Shown here: positions 1-8,128 of the stretch, one piece after another | How the letters are laid out: each line of letters begins with the position of its first letter | Numbering within the stretch: position 1 is the stretch's first letter | From: Chitinophaga arvensicola | Lineage (GTDB): Bacteria > Bacteroidota > Bacteroidia > Chitinophagales > Chitinophagaceae | Length of the DNA stretch: 64,000 nucleotides | Direction of reading: 5' to 3' | NCBI RefSeq assembly: GCF_900110835.1 | Contig: NZ_FOJG01000002.1 | Coordinates: 2,944,556-3,008,555, forward strand | Notes under the pieces: model-generated | Told to the model about the DNA's origin: nothing | Databases searched by the model: none | Seen by the model: the letters and a program-made list of their open reading frames with translations, nothing else | Program-made: the position numbers and the translations under genes

Positions 1-2690
1 TGCGTCTCAATAAAATAAAATTCTACTCGCTCGACAGCATGTTTCAGCTCAGTGTAGATGAATTTGTGCTGCAACGGAATGATGTGATCTTTAACCAGGT
101 AGAATATGGGCCCACACCGCGCAACCATTCCGGTAAAGGTTTAACCTTTACTGCGCCTTCCCTGCGCCTGAATAATGTGAGCCTGGAAGACCTGCTGCGG
201 AAGCGACTGAAAGCCACCAGTGCTGAACTTTACCAACCGGGTATCCACTTTCTCACCAAAGCGAAAACGCCGGTAAAAGGGCGTATGCCGATAGATAGCA
301 CCCGGATCAAAATGCCCGCCTTCTACCAGACCCTGCACGGATTAAGTCAGACGATACAGGTGAACACCTTCCGGATCATAGAAGGCAATATCAATTTCAC
401 CTCTACCGGAAAAACCCCGGTTACCCTGCAGGTAAAAAATATGAACACCGATATCCTGCTGCATAACTTCCTAATGAGCGATTCGTTGGTAGATATCAAG
501 CATTCTATGCCCAACCTGCATATTGAGCAGATGAATGTGCTGTCGGACAAGGCCGGTATCACTGTGAACAATTACGCATTTGACGGCACTCACCGGCACA
601 ATAAAGCCGCCAGTCTTACGGTATCGTTATCCAATGGAACACGTATGGCTGCCAATGATCTTTACTGGGAAGTGTTCGACTGGGATGTTTACCAGGAGTC
701 GAAGGATATACAGGTAGATGTATTACGCATCGGCGCTTTGAAGATACAGGCACAAAGCGGTGGCACAAAAAAAACCGGGCCGCCAAAAGATTTGCCGGTG
801 ATACGCGTGGCACAACTGGACGTTGGGAGTATACAATTCAGTAGTGAAGGAGCGGATCAGCATAGCAGTTTTAATGCGGACAAAATAGCATTGCGCAATG
901 TGCGCACACGGCAGCATTTTATTACCTGGGGCACTGCCACGGGGCAATTCAGCAACATCCGGCATCACAGTCCGGGTACAGATGTTTCCATCGCAGCGGT
1001 ACAACTGAATACCAGCGGTCTTACCACAATCACTGCCGCCGATGCCACATTGCATAACGCGGAAGGCTATACTAAAATTAAGCTGCCTGCACTGCAATTA
1101 CAGACGGCGCTGCACAGTACAGATATGAGCCAGTTGCTGGTGCAGTCGCTCAATACCGCCCATCCGCAGATAGAGATATTCAGGACGGGACATCACACAG
1201 CTAAAAAGAAAGCCGCACCGTTGCAGGCGACATTGCAAAAACTGGCAGTCTCCGATGCTGCCATCCTGTACACGCAGCTCAATGGTGCGGATACTACCCG
1301 CTTACAAACCACCGCTCAGCTGGAAGGCAGCGGCATAGCGCTCCATACCGGCAGCCCGCAGTTATTACACTATCAGCAATTGCACCTGGATCTGTCCGCG
1401 CTGTCTTTCCATCATACCGGCACACAGCTGGAGGCGCCACAATTATCGGTACAATTACAAAAAGGACAATTGCACCAGGATAAAAACCAGCAGCTATCAC
1501 TCCGCTCCGGCGTAGTGGTGAACTGGCAGGATATACAATTGGCATTACATCATGGAGATACGCTTGACCTGGTGCTGCAACGATTATCCGGTATGTTTAA
1601 AGATGCCGGCTTCTACTGGCAGAAGGCGCATAAAATAGCCTGGTCGCCTTTTGTGGGGAACACCAGCATCCATCAGGGCGGCTTTTACTACCGCAACAAG
1701 CAACTGCATGCACAGGCGGAAAACGTTGCCCTCGATCCGGCCACCCGGACATTTTACCTGCATCAGTTTGAAGTGACGCCCAATCTGAGTGCAGCGGAAA
1801 CCTTCCGTACTGCCCCATGGCAGAAAGATTATATTACGGTGAAGGGCGCATTGCTGGAGATCAGCGGAATGGATATCCCGGACGACAGCACCATCGCCAT
1901 CCGTCGCATAACGATAGACAGTACCCTGCTGACTACGGCCAGGGATAAACGTATTCCGTTTCAGCATGGAATAGAAAAGCTGATGCCGTCGAAGCTTATC
2001 GGGACCTTGCCGGTAGCACTTCATGCAGACAGTATCATAGTGCGCCAGTCGGCTGTTACCGTCAATGAATCTTCCAGGGCAACGAATAAATGGTCAGCCG
2101 TACCCATCACCGGTATCAATGCGGTAATTACACATTTCGGCAATACCTATGGTAAGGAGGATAGCTTACAGGTACAGGCCAGTGGCCGGCTACTCGGTAA
2201 TCCGATCCGGTATTTTTCTTACCATGAATCGTATGGTGACTCGCTGTCGGGGTTTACAGCACAAAGTTATCTCGCTCCGATGGACCTGAAGGATTTTAAC
2301 CAGGTGGCCATTCCCATGGCGGCCGTGAAAGTAAGACGAGGCGTGGCAGATACCATTTTCTCACAGTGGTCGGGGAATAAATACGCAACATTGGGAACGA
2401 TGAATTTTTACTACCGGAACCTGAATATACAGGTACTCAATAAGAAAGACTCCACCAGGATGGGCTTTATGGCTCACCTGAAAACCATGCTGGCAAATGC
2501 GCTACTGAGAAACAACAACCTTCGCCCCACACGTATGTTTTTTGAACGAGACCGGGAGAAGTTTATTTTCAACTATTGGGTAAAAGCAGAAACTTCCGGT
2601 ATCATTACAGCGGTGGGTGTGAAGAAAGACAAGAAGTACCTGAAAAAGTATAATAAGGTGGCAAAGAAATACGGATTGCCCAAAAAATAA
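1..2690 (+). CDS. Large beta-rich protein of unknown function, 5' end cut by the window
   Basis: The reading frame is open from the first complete codon (position 3). A Met at 39 exists, but the residues before it read like ordinary protein, so the gene most likely starts outside the window. The roughly 895 visible residues are rich in alternating hydrophobic/polar stretches typical of beta strands, with few charged helices, and end in a very basic tail (many Lys). I recognise no catalytic motif. The size, repetitive beta character and tail recall AsmA/DUF748-like envelope proteins, but this is a resemblance only. No partner gene is visible on the left; topB follows after about 115 bases on the same strand and need not be co-transcribed. 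Confidence 0.75.
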   Translation, partial: RLNKIKFYSLDSMFQLSVDEFVLQRNDVIFNQVEYGPTPRNHSGKGLTFTAPSLRLNNVSLEDLLRKRLKATSAELYQPGIHFLTKAKTPVKGRMPIDSTRIKMPAFYQTLHGLSQTIQVNTFRIIEGNINFTSTGKTPVTLQVKNMNTDILLHNFLMSDSLVDIKHSMPNLHIEQMNVLSDKAGITVNNYAFDGTHRHNKAASLTVSLSNGTRMAANDLYWEVFDWDVYQESKDIQVDVLRIGALKIQAQSGGTKKTGPPKDLPVIRVAQLDVGSIQFSSEGADQHSSFNADKIALRNVRTRQHFITWGTATGQFSNIRHHSPGTDVSIAAVQLNTSGLTTITAADATLHNAEGYTKIKLPALQLQTALHSTDMSQLLVQSLNTAHPQIEIFRTGHHTAKKKAAPLQATLQKLAVSDAAILYTQLNGADTTRLQTTAQLEGSGIALHTGSPQLLHYQQLHLDLSALSFHHTGTQLEAPQLSVQLQKGQLHQDKNQQLSLRSGVVVNWQDIQLALHHGDTLDLVLQRLSGMFKDAGFYWQKAHKIAWSPFVGNTSIHQGGFYYRNKQLHAQAENVALDPATRTFYLHQFEVTPNLSAAETFRTAPWQKDYITVKGALLEISGMDIPDDSTIAIRRITIDSTLLTTARDKRIPFQHGIEKLMPSKLIGTLPVALHADSIIVRQSAVTVNESSRATNKWSAVPITGINAVITHFGNTYGKEDSLQVQASGRLLGNPIRYFSYHESYGDSLSGFTAQSYLAPMDLKDFNQVAIPMAAVKVRRGVADTIFSQWSGNKYATLGTMNFYYRNLNIQVLNKKDSTRMGFMAHLKTMLANALLRNNNLRPTRMFFERDREKFIFNYWVKAETSGIITAVGVKKDKKYLKKYNKVAKKYGLPKK

Positions 2691-2804
2691 TGGTTGTTTT
2701 CTGATTTGCTTTCAGCTCCTGATATTTTTAAGTTTTTTGGCGTATTTTAACAGCTATCATTTACAACTATTTATCCGACATTTGTTACCCAATTTTAAAC
2801 GATT

Positions 2805-4922
2805 ATGAAAGTTTGCATTGCTGAAAAACCAAGTGTGGCAAGGGATATTGCAGAAGTGATCGGTGCGAAACAGCGCAAAGATGGCTACTATGAGGGCAAT
2901 GGCTACCAGGTAACCTGGACTTTCGGACATTTCTGTACCCTGAAGGAACCACACGATTATTACGAGCAATGGAAGTTCTGGCGGCTGGAAGATTTGCCCA
3001 TGATTCCTCCCAGCTTCGGCATCAAGCTGATTGAAAACTCCGGTGTACAAAAACAGTTTAAGATCATAGAAACCCTGGTACAGGCCTGTGAAGAAGTGAT
3101 TAACTGCGGGGATGCCGGCCAGGAAGGAGAACTGATTCAGCGGTGGGTGCTGCTGAAAGCAAAATGCGCGGCCCCTATCAAAAGGCTCTGGATTTCTTCG
3201 CTGACAGTAGAAGCGATCCGTGACGGTTTTCTTCATCTTAAAACAGCAGATCAATACGATAATTTATATGCAGCCGGCAGTGCGCGGGCTATCGGCGATT
3301 GGCTCCTGGGCATGAACGCGACCAGGCTGTTCACCAAAAAGTTTGCACAGGGGAAAGTGGTATTGTCCATCGGCCGGGTGCAAACGCCTACCCTGGCAAT
3401 GATTGTACAACGGCAGAAAGAAATCAATGCCTTTGTATCGGAAGACTACTGGGAACTGAAAACGATTTACCGGGAAACGGAATTCACGGCCGCTATCGAC
3501 CGGCTGAAAACGCCGGATAAAGCCGCCAAAGGACTGGCTTACCTGAAAGAGCACCCGTTTGAAATCACCTCTTTCGAAAAGAAAGACGGAAAGGAAGGAA
3601 ATCCACGCCTGTTTGACCTGACCGCCCTGCAGGTGGAAGCCAATAAAAAGTTCGGTTTCTCAGCAGATGATACGCTGAAATATATCCAGAATCTTTACGA
3701 GAAAAAGCTGACTACCTATCCCAGGGTAGATACCACTTACCTCTCAGAAGACCTGCACCCGAAAATTGCCGGTATCCTCCAGGATATGACGCCTTATGCT
3801 GCGCTGACGGCGCCGCTGCTGGCGAATCCTATCCCGAAGCTAAAAACGGTTTTCGATGATAAAAAAGTAACCGATCACCATGCCATTATTCCTACCGGTA
3901 TGCACCCCGGTGGTTTGCCGCTGGAGGAAAAGCGGATCTACGACCTGGTGGCCCGTCGCTTTATTGCGGCCTTCTACCCGGAATGTAAAATATCCAACAC
4001 CACCGTGCTGGGTAAAGTAGGACAGGTACCGTTTAAAGTAACCGGTAAACAGATCCTCGAACCCGGATGGAAAGAGGTGTACGCCAACGATGTAAAAGAG
4101 AAAAAAGAAGGGGAAGAAGAAGAAAAAATACTGCCCCATTTTGAAGTAGGTGAAAGCGGTCCGCATACGCCCCGCATCCACCAGGGGAAAACCTCTCCGC
4201 CGAAAGCCTTTACAGAAGCCTCGTTGCTGAGAGCTATGGAAACGGCGGGTAAACAGGTAGATGATGAAGATTTAAGGGAATTACTGAAAGACAATGGTAT
4301 AGGCCGGCCGTCTACCCGCGCCAATATCATTGAAACACTGTTCCGCAGAAAATATATCGAAAAGAAAAAGAAGAATATCTATGCCACCCAAACGGGCATG
4401 GACCTGATTGATACCATACAGACGGAACTTCTGAAAAGTGCCGAACTAACGGGGCAGTGGGAACGAAAACTCCGCCTCATAGAAAAAGGCGAGTATGCGA
4501 TGGATACTTTTAAGGAGGAGCTGATACAGATGGTGGTAGACCTCACCAAAGAAGTAAAAACTGCCAGCTACAAATTTATCACCATCGCTCCTGATCCGCC
4601 ACCAGTACCGGAAGAAAAAGAAAAGCCCAAAAAAGAACCGAAACCTAAAAAGGCGGTGGTAATTGCAGAAGTGCCATGTCCCAAATGTAAAACACATGCG
4701 CTCAAAAAAGGCAATACCGCTTATGGCTGCGCTAATTTCAAAGAATGTGGCTTCAAAATTCCATTTGAGATCCTTGGTAAAAAACTCACCGACAAACACA
4801 TTGCCGATCTGCTGGCAAAAGGTAAAACCGCTAAGATAAAAGGTCTTAAAATGCCGGGTAGTACCGAAGAACGGGAAGGCAAACTAGAATTCGATAAAGA
4901 TTTTAATATTGGGATAGGCTAA
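2805..4922 (+). CDS. topB: DNA topoisomerase III (type IA)
   Basis: A 705-residue type IA topoisomerase, which cuts and reseals one DNA strand to decatenate or relax DNA. The TOPRIM domain occupies about residues 1-145 (Glu7 in the N-terminal EKPS motif; D103-A-G-Q-E107). The catalytic core follows with the active tyrosine Y305 in TTYPRVDTTYL, and the GIGRPSTRA motif lies near residue 500. The C-terminus has a Lys/Pro-rich linker (about 600-620), then a four-cysteine zinc-ribbon-like segment (CPKC...C...C) and a short DNA-binding tail. The usual acidic triad DxDxE reads D-A-G-Q-E here, so the second Asp is Gly. The gene ends at a strong hairpin shared with the converging SDR gene. Confidence 0.95.
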   Translation: MKVCIAEKPSVARDIAEVIGAKQRKDGYYEGNGYQVTWTFGHFCTLKEPHDYYEQWKFWRLEDLPMIPPSFGIKLIENSGVQKQFKIIETLVQACEEVINCGDAGQEGELIQRWVLLKAKCAAPIKRLWISSLTVEAIRDGFLHLKTADQYDNLYAAGSARAIGDWLLGMNATRLFTKKFAQGKVVLSIGRVQTPTLAMIVQRQKEINAFVSEDYWELKTIYRETEFTAAIDRLKTPDKAAKGLAYLKEHPFEITSFEKKDGKEGNPRLFDLTALQVEANKKFGFSADDTLKYIQNLYEKKLTTYPRVDTTYLSEDLHPKIAGILQDMTPYAALTAPLLANPIPKLKTVFDDKKVTDHHAIIPTGMHPGGLPLEEKRIYDLVARRFIAAFYPECKISNTTVLGKVGQVPFKVTGKQILEPGWKEVYANDVKEKKEGEEEEKILPHFEVGESGPHTPRIHQGKTSPPKAFTEASLLRAMETAGKQVDDEDLRELLKDNGIGRPSTRANIIETLFRRKYIEKKKKNIYATQTGMDLIDTIQTELLKSAELTGQWERKLRLIEKGEYAMDTFKEELIQMVVDLTKEVKTASYKFITIAPDPPPVPEEKEKPKKEPKPKKAVVIAEVPCPKCKTHALKKGNTAYGCANFKECGFKIPFEILGKKLTDKHIADLLAKGKTAKIKGLKMPGSTEEREGKLEFDKDFNIGIG

Positions 4923-4923
4923 G

Positions 4924-4963
4924 TATTTTGTCTTACCCGGTATGCCCCGGGTAAGACAAAATA
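4924..4963. terminator. Bidirectional hairpin terminator, topB / SDR
   Basis: A perfect 17-bp inverted repeat (4924-4940 and 4947-4963) with a 6-base loop. It has T-runs/A-runs at its ends, so it can terminate transcription from both sides. It starts two bases after the topB stop and ends five bases before the SDR stop. Its arm sequence TTTTGTCTTAC recurs in the hairpin at 11683-11722. Confidence 0.85.
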
Positions 4964-4968
4964 ACCGG

Positions 4969-5808
4969 CTAGGCTACAAAAGCCGTTCCTGTTGTTACTG
5001 CTTTCCACTGCTCCAGGTCTCCTTCTATCGCTGCAATTTTCTGATAAGCCATCTGGTAAGCATCTTCTCCGAGGAAAAGGTGCAAAGGCGCTTTAGGCGC
5101 TTCCGCCACGTCGATTAATGCGGCTACTGCTTTTTCGGGATCACCTGGCTGATTGCCATTGATTTCCTGCTGATGTAAGTGCTGGGAGTCGCGCACCGAC
5201 TGGTACGCAGCGATCTGATTGGCTGGTACGCTCAGGGAGCCGGAGGAGAGAAAATCCGTCCGGAAGTAACCGGGCGATACAATCGTAGCCTGGATACCAA
5301 ATGGCGCCACTTCTGCTGCCAGGGATTCAGTTAATCCATCTACGGCGAACTTGGTAGCACAATAAATACCAAAGCCCGGGAAATTGCCGGTAAATCCACC
5401 AATAGAAGAGATATTGAAGATATGCCCTGATTGCTGTGCTCTCATATGCGGTACGATGCTGCGCGTTACGTTGAGAAGGCCGAATACATTTACATCGAAG
5501 TTGGCGCGGGCTTCTGCATCAGATGTTTCTTCAAGGCTACCGATTTGTCCGTATCCTGCGTTGTTTACCAACACATCTATACGGCCAAAGTGTTTGATGG
5601 TTTCAGCCACTGCAGCCTGCACACTGGCTTCATTCTTCAGATCTACCGAAAGGGGCAGGAAATCAGCAGTTGTAGCCACCTGGCGGAGGTCGTCGATGCT
5701 GCGGGAAGTAGCCGCCACTTTATATCCTTTCTGCAATAATTGTTTTACGAGGGAGCGGCCTAATCCTTTGGAGGCGCCGGTTACAAACCATACTTTTTTG
5801 TTGTCCAT
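4969..5808 (-). CDS. Short-chain dehydrogenase/reductase (SDR)
   Basis: A 279-residue classical SDR, an NAD(P)-dependent oxidoreductase of unknown substrate, expected to be cytosolic. The dinucleotide motif TGASKGLG lies at residues 10-17, NNAG at 82-85, the catalytic serine at S134/S135, and the YxxxK pair at Y149/K153. The length fits the family. An AraC-type regulator lies directly upstream on the same strand (gap about 83 b). The gap carries a perfect -7 box and, just upstream, an 8-bp direct repeat with 21-bp period, which suggests AraC-dependent activation. The long C-terminal part resembles SDRs annotated as oxidoreductases next to AraC genes; no substrate can be named. Confidence 0.9.
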   Translation of the reverse strand: MDNKKVWFVTGASKGLGRSLVKQLLQKGYKVAATSRSIDDLRQVATTADFLPLSVDLKNEASVQAAVAETIKHFGRIDVLVNNAGYGQIGSLEETSDAEARANFDVNVFGLLNVTRSIVPHMRAQQSGHIFNISSIGGFTGNFPGFGIYCATKFAVDGLTESLAAEVAPFGIQATIVSPGYFRTDFLSSGSLSVPANQIAAYQSVRDSQHLHQQEINGNQPGDPEKAVAALIDVAEAPKAPLHLFLGEDAYQMAYQKIAAIEGDLEQWKAVTTGTAFVA

Positions 5809-5831
5809 GATCTAAGTGTTTTTTGATAACA

Positions 5832-5839
5832 CAAAAGTA
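5832..5839 (-). promoter_or_regulatory. -7 box of the SDR gene
   Basis: On the minus strand this reads TACTTTTG, a perfect match to the Bacteroidota -7 consensus TAnnTTTG, 23 bases upstream of the SDR start codon. I see no TTTG at the -33 distance, which fits a promoter that needs an activator. Confidence 0.55.
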
Positions 5840-5868
5840 GACCGGTGGCACGGGTCTGTTGTTACGGC

Positions 5869-5897
5869 AATCAAACCAATCATTGCAAAAATCAAAC
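5869..5897 (-). promoter_or_regulatory. Direct repeat, candidate AraC-type operator for the SDR gene
   Basis: GTTTGATT occurs twice on the minus strand (plus-strand positions 5869-5876 and 5890-5897), with a start-to-start spacing of 21 bp, two helical turns. The repeats sit about 30-58 bases upstream of the SDR -7 box, where AraC-family activators usually bind. The distal copy overlaps the stop codon of the AraC gene. Confidence 0.45.
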
Positions 5898-6794
5898 AAT
5901 GCGAAAAGCGCCGGGCGTAAGGGTGGTTTGTTTTTTGAAAAAGTTGCTGAAATGGGCCGGTTCTTCAAATCCGAGGGCATAACTGATCTCGGATACGTTC
6001 CAGTTGGTATGTTTTAGCAGGGCTTTGGCTTCGGCGGTTAAACGTTCTGCAATATGTGTGGTGGTGGTTTTGCCGGTAGTGTCCCGGATAGCCCGGTTCA
6101 GGTGATTCACATGCACCGACAGCTGCTTTGCGAAATCGTTGGCCGAACGCAGGGAGAAGCGCTGTGCGGGTGATTCTATCGGGAATTGCCTTTCCAGCAA
6201 GTCGCTAAATACGGCGGTGATACGGGATTTGGCATCTGCATGCTGGTAAAGGGTTTCAGACGGCTGCATTTTCAGAGCATAGTGAATAATCTCTGTCAGA
6301 TAGCTCCGCAGCAGGTCATATTTATATACATAATCGGTGTTGATTTCCGTCAGCATTTTCTTAAACAGCTGCGTTACTTCTTTATCCTGGCTTTTGGTGA
6401 GGGAATAGGAAGGAATGCCCCCTGGCACCATCATGGGCAGATCGTGGATATTGCTGCGGGTAGCGCCTGTAAAAAAAGATTCCTTGAAGATGCAGAAATA
6501 GCCGCTGTAATCACCGGACAGCGATTCCCAGGAATAAGGTACCTGCGGATTAAAGAAGACAAGTGCGCTGCCTTTTACTTCCACCGTTTTATCGGCGTAA
6601 TGAAAGAGGGTGTCTCCCCGCAACAGGCTTACTTTGTAGAAGTCGCGGCGACTGTATTTTACGGTAATATCCCCGTCTACCATACAGTCTTCCATTCTGA
6701 ACACATTAAAATGTCCGAGATCCTGTTGCAGTTTTTCCGGGATATGCCGGAACTTGTGCTGGTAGAACTCCTGGAGTGTTTCTGTTTTGCCCAT
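5892..6794 (-). CDS. AraC-family transcriptional regulator
   Basis: A 300-residue regulator with an N-terminal cupin-like sensing domain (about 20-170) and a C-terminal pair of AraC helix-turn-helix motifs (about 195-300; the conserved end SYALGFEEPAHFSNFFKKQTTLTPGAFR is visible). It sits upstream of the SDR gene on the same strand and is its likely activator; the ligand is unknown. Its own -7 box, TAACTTTG at 6799-6806, ends only four bases before the ATG, which would place the transcription start at or next to the start codon. Confidence 0.9.
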   Translation of the reverse strand: MGKTETLQEFYQHKFRHIPEKLQQDLGHFNVFRMEDCMVDGDITVKYSRRDFYKVSLLRGDTLFHYADKTVEVKGSALVFFNPQVPYSWESLSGDYSGYFCIFKESFFTGATRSNIHDLPMMVPGGIPSYSLTKSQDKEVTQLFKKMLTEINTDYVYKYDLLRSYLTEIIHYALKMQPSETLYQHADAKSRITAVFSDLLERQFPIESPAQRFSLRSANDFAKQLSVHVNHLNRAIRDTTGKTTTTHIAERLTAEAKALLKHTNWNVSEISYALGFEEPAHFSNFFKKQTTLTPGAFRIV

Positions 6795-6798
6795 GTGG

Positions 6799-6806
6799 CA
6801 AAGTTA
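6799..6806 (-). promoter_or_regulatory. -7 box of the AraC gene, four bases from ATG
   Basis: The minus strand reads TAACTTTG (perfect TAnnTTTG), then four bases, then the ATG at 6794. If used, the mRNA would be leaderless or nearly so. Confidence 0.45.
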
Positions 6807-6889
6807 CAAAATTCACACCATGAAAGTACCAGGCCGGGTGTGCTCCCCGCCTGGCATCATCCTGATGCTGATTGCTGTTCCGGCCAGCT

Positions 6890-7330
6890 CTAACAAGCCA
6901 GTATGATTTCTTCCGGGTCCCGGAATTTCCGTTCGCTGCTTTTAATGGGTACATCATTGATAGCGGCTAATCTGCGCTGCATAAGGCCGTCTGCATTAAA
7001 TTCCCAGAGTTCATTGCCATAAGAGCGGTACCAGTTGCCGGTATGATCGTGCCATTCATATTCAAAACAAACCGCAATGTGGTTATCCGTAAAACTCCAG
7101 AGTTCTTTTTTCAGCTTGTAGTCCAGTTCCCGTTGCCATTTCCCGGTGAGAAAAGCCACTACTTCTTCGCGGCCGTTGATGAACTGATCACGGTTGCGCC
7201 ACACCGTATCTTTGGTGTATACCATGGATACTTTCTGCGGATCTTTGCTGTTCCAGGCATCTTCTGCCAGTTGTACTTTCTGTAAGGCTGTTTCCCGTGT
7301 AAATGGAGGGAGGGGGAATTTCTGTTCCAT
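6890..7330 (-). CDS. NTF2-like (DUF1348-type) small protein
   Basis: A 146-residue protein of the nuclear transport factor 2-like fold, rich in aromatic residues (VCFEYEWHD, WYRSYGNELWEF), typical of the group annotated DUF1348. This fold often forms a small-molecule pocket, but no catalytic residue can be assigned. It lies between the TetR gene (upstream, same strand) and the AraC gene. A 23-bp sequence 28 bases upstream of its start is an exact inverted copy of the one in front of tetR, so it is very likely the target of that regulator. A weak -7 box (AATATTTG, 7335-7342) also stands four bases before the ATG. Confidence 0.85.
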   Translation of the reverse strand: MEQKFPLPPFTRETALQKVQLAEDAWNSKDPQKVSMVYTKDTVWRNRDQFINGREEVVAFLTGKWQRELDYKLKKELWSFTDNHIAVCFEYEWHDHTGNWYRSYGNELWEFNADGLMQRRLAAINDVPIKSSERKFRDPEEIILAC

Positions 7331-7358
7331 GATGCAAATATTTAAATGTGATATATTC

Positions 7359-7381
7359 AGATAGATCGATCTGTCTATTTT
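7359..7381. promoter_or_regulatory. TetR operator, copy 1 (upstream of the NTF2-like gene)
   Basis: A near-palindrome centred on AGATCGATCT with flanks AGAT/C and A/GTCT. All 23 bases are repeated, in the opposite orientation, at 8031-8053 in front of the tetR gene. Palindromes of this kind at both the regulator and a neighbouring gene are the usual signature of a TetR-family operator. Confidence 0.75.
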
Positions 7382-7471
7382 AGAAGTTTTAAAAAAAGAT
7401 GCTCAGCATCTTTTTTATTAGTGATGATATTTTGTGTTGCGTTTAGCGAAAAGGCTTGCCTGCGACATCTC

Positions 7472-8014
7472 CTACAACAACCCCACCGCCATTTTCCTTG
7501 CCTCCTGTACCGGCCACTGGTGGCGGTAAAGCTGGCTTTCCACAATAGCGGATTCAAATAACAGGTAAACATGATCCTTTATTCCCTGCTTTTCCTTTGC
7601 CAGGATCTCTCCGAGAAAAGCGCGCAGCCCTTTCTTATGATCCTGTATGACGGCCAGCACGGCAGTATCATTATCAGTGGTTTCGGAAAGAATGTTCAGG
7701 AAAGCGCAGCCCCGGAAATGCTCTTTCTCATTATTATCAAACAGGAAATCAAATGCGGCGGCAATCTTTTCTTTCGGCTTTGTTGCCTTATCTGTAAAAC
7801 GTTGTAATCCTTCCATCCAGTCGGTATGACGCTGGTGTAAAAAAGCCAGCAGCAACGACTCCTTTGATTCATAGTGTGTATACAGGCTGGCCCTGGCAAC
7901 ACCTGCTTCTTCAATTACCTGGTTAATCCCCGTGGCGTGATAGCCCTGGTTATAGAAAAGGGAGGTGGCTGTTTCCAGTAAACGCTGTTTCGGATCACTG
8001 ATCTTCTTCTTCAT
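7472..8014 (-). CDS. TetR/AcrR-family transcriptional repressor
   Basis: A 180-residue TetR-family protein. The N-terminal DNA-binding domain (about 8-55) contains the typical run ATSLFYNQGYHATGINQVIE, followed by the recognition segment AGVARASLYTHYESKE. The C-terminal helical domain would bind an unknown ligand. The operator at 8031-8053 lies 16 bases before its ATG and overlaps its promoter, so autorepression is expected; the same operator precedes the NTF2-like gene. The GH78 gene is divergent from it and shares the 115-base gap. Its -7 box (TACCTTTG, 8019-8026) is four bases from the ATG. Confidence 0.92.
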   Translation of the reverse strand: MKKKISDPKQRLLETATSLFYNQGYHATGINQVIEEAGVARASLYTHYESKESLLLAFLHQRHTDWMEGLQRFTDKATKPKEKIAAAFDFLFDNNEKEHFRGCAFLNILSETTDNDTAVLAVIQDHKKGLRAFLGEILAKEKQGIKDHVYLLFESAIVESQLYRHQWPVQEARKMAVGLL

Positions 8015-8018
8015 AAAA

Positions 8019-8026
8019 CAAAGGTA
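8019..8026 (-). promoter_or_regulatory. -7 box of tetR, four bases from ATG
   Basis: The minus strand reads TACCTTTG (perfect TAnnTTTG), then four bases, then the ATG at 8014. The operator at 8031-8053 covers the spacer/-33 region. Confidence 0.5.
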
Positions 8027-8030
8027 AGTA

Positions 8031-8053
8031 AAAATAGACAGATCGATCTATCT
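8031..8053. promoter_or_regulatory. TetR operator, copy 2 (upstream of tetR)
   Basis: An exact inverted copy of the 23 bases at 7359-7381, with palindromic core AGATCGATCT. Its position just upstream of the tetR -7 box fits autorepression; it could also affect the divergent GH78 gene. Confidence 0.75.
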
Positions 8054-8128
8054 TTTTTCCTTTCACATAAAACAGGCGAAAAAAAGGGGGGCTTATTTTA
8101 TCTTGTCGGGAAATAATTAAAGCTGAGC

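Noticed and set aside
2705..2750. Promoter in front of topB (TTTG with two TATTTT runs)
   Set aside because: Spacings (14 bases or much less than 19) do not fit the Bacteroidota consensus.
3840..4330. Long minus-strand frames inside topB, and many similar frames opposite or inside other genes
   Set aside because: They lie inside well-supported genes, have Phe/Arg/His-rich or Ser/Pro-rich compositions typical of shadow frames, and show no motif.
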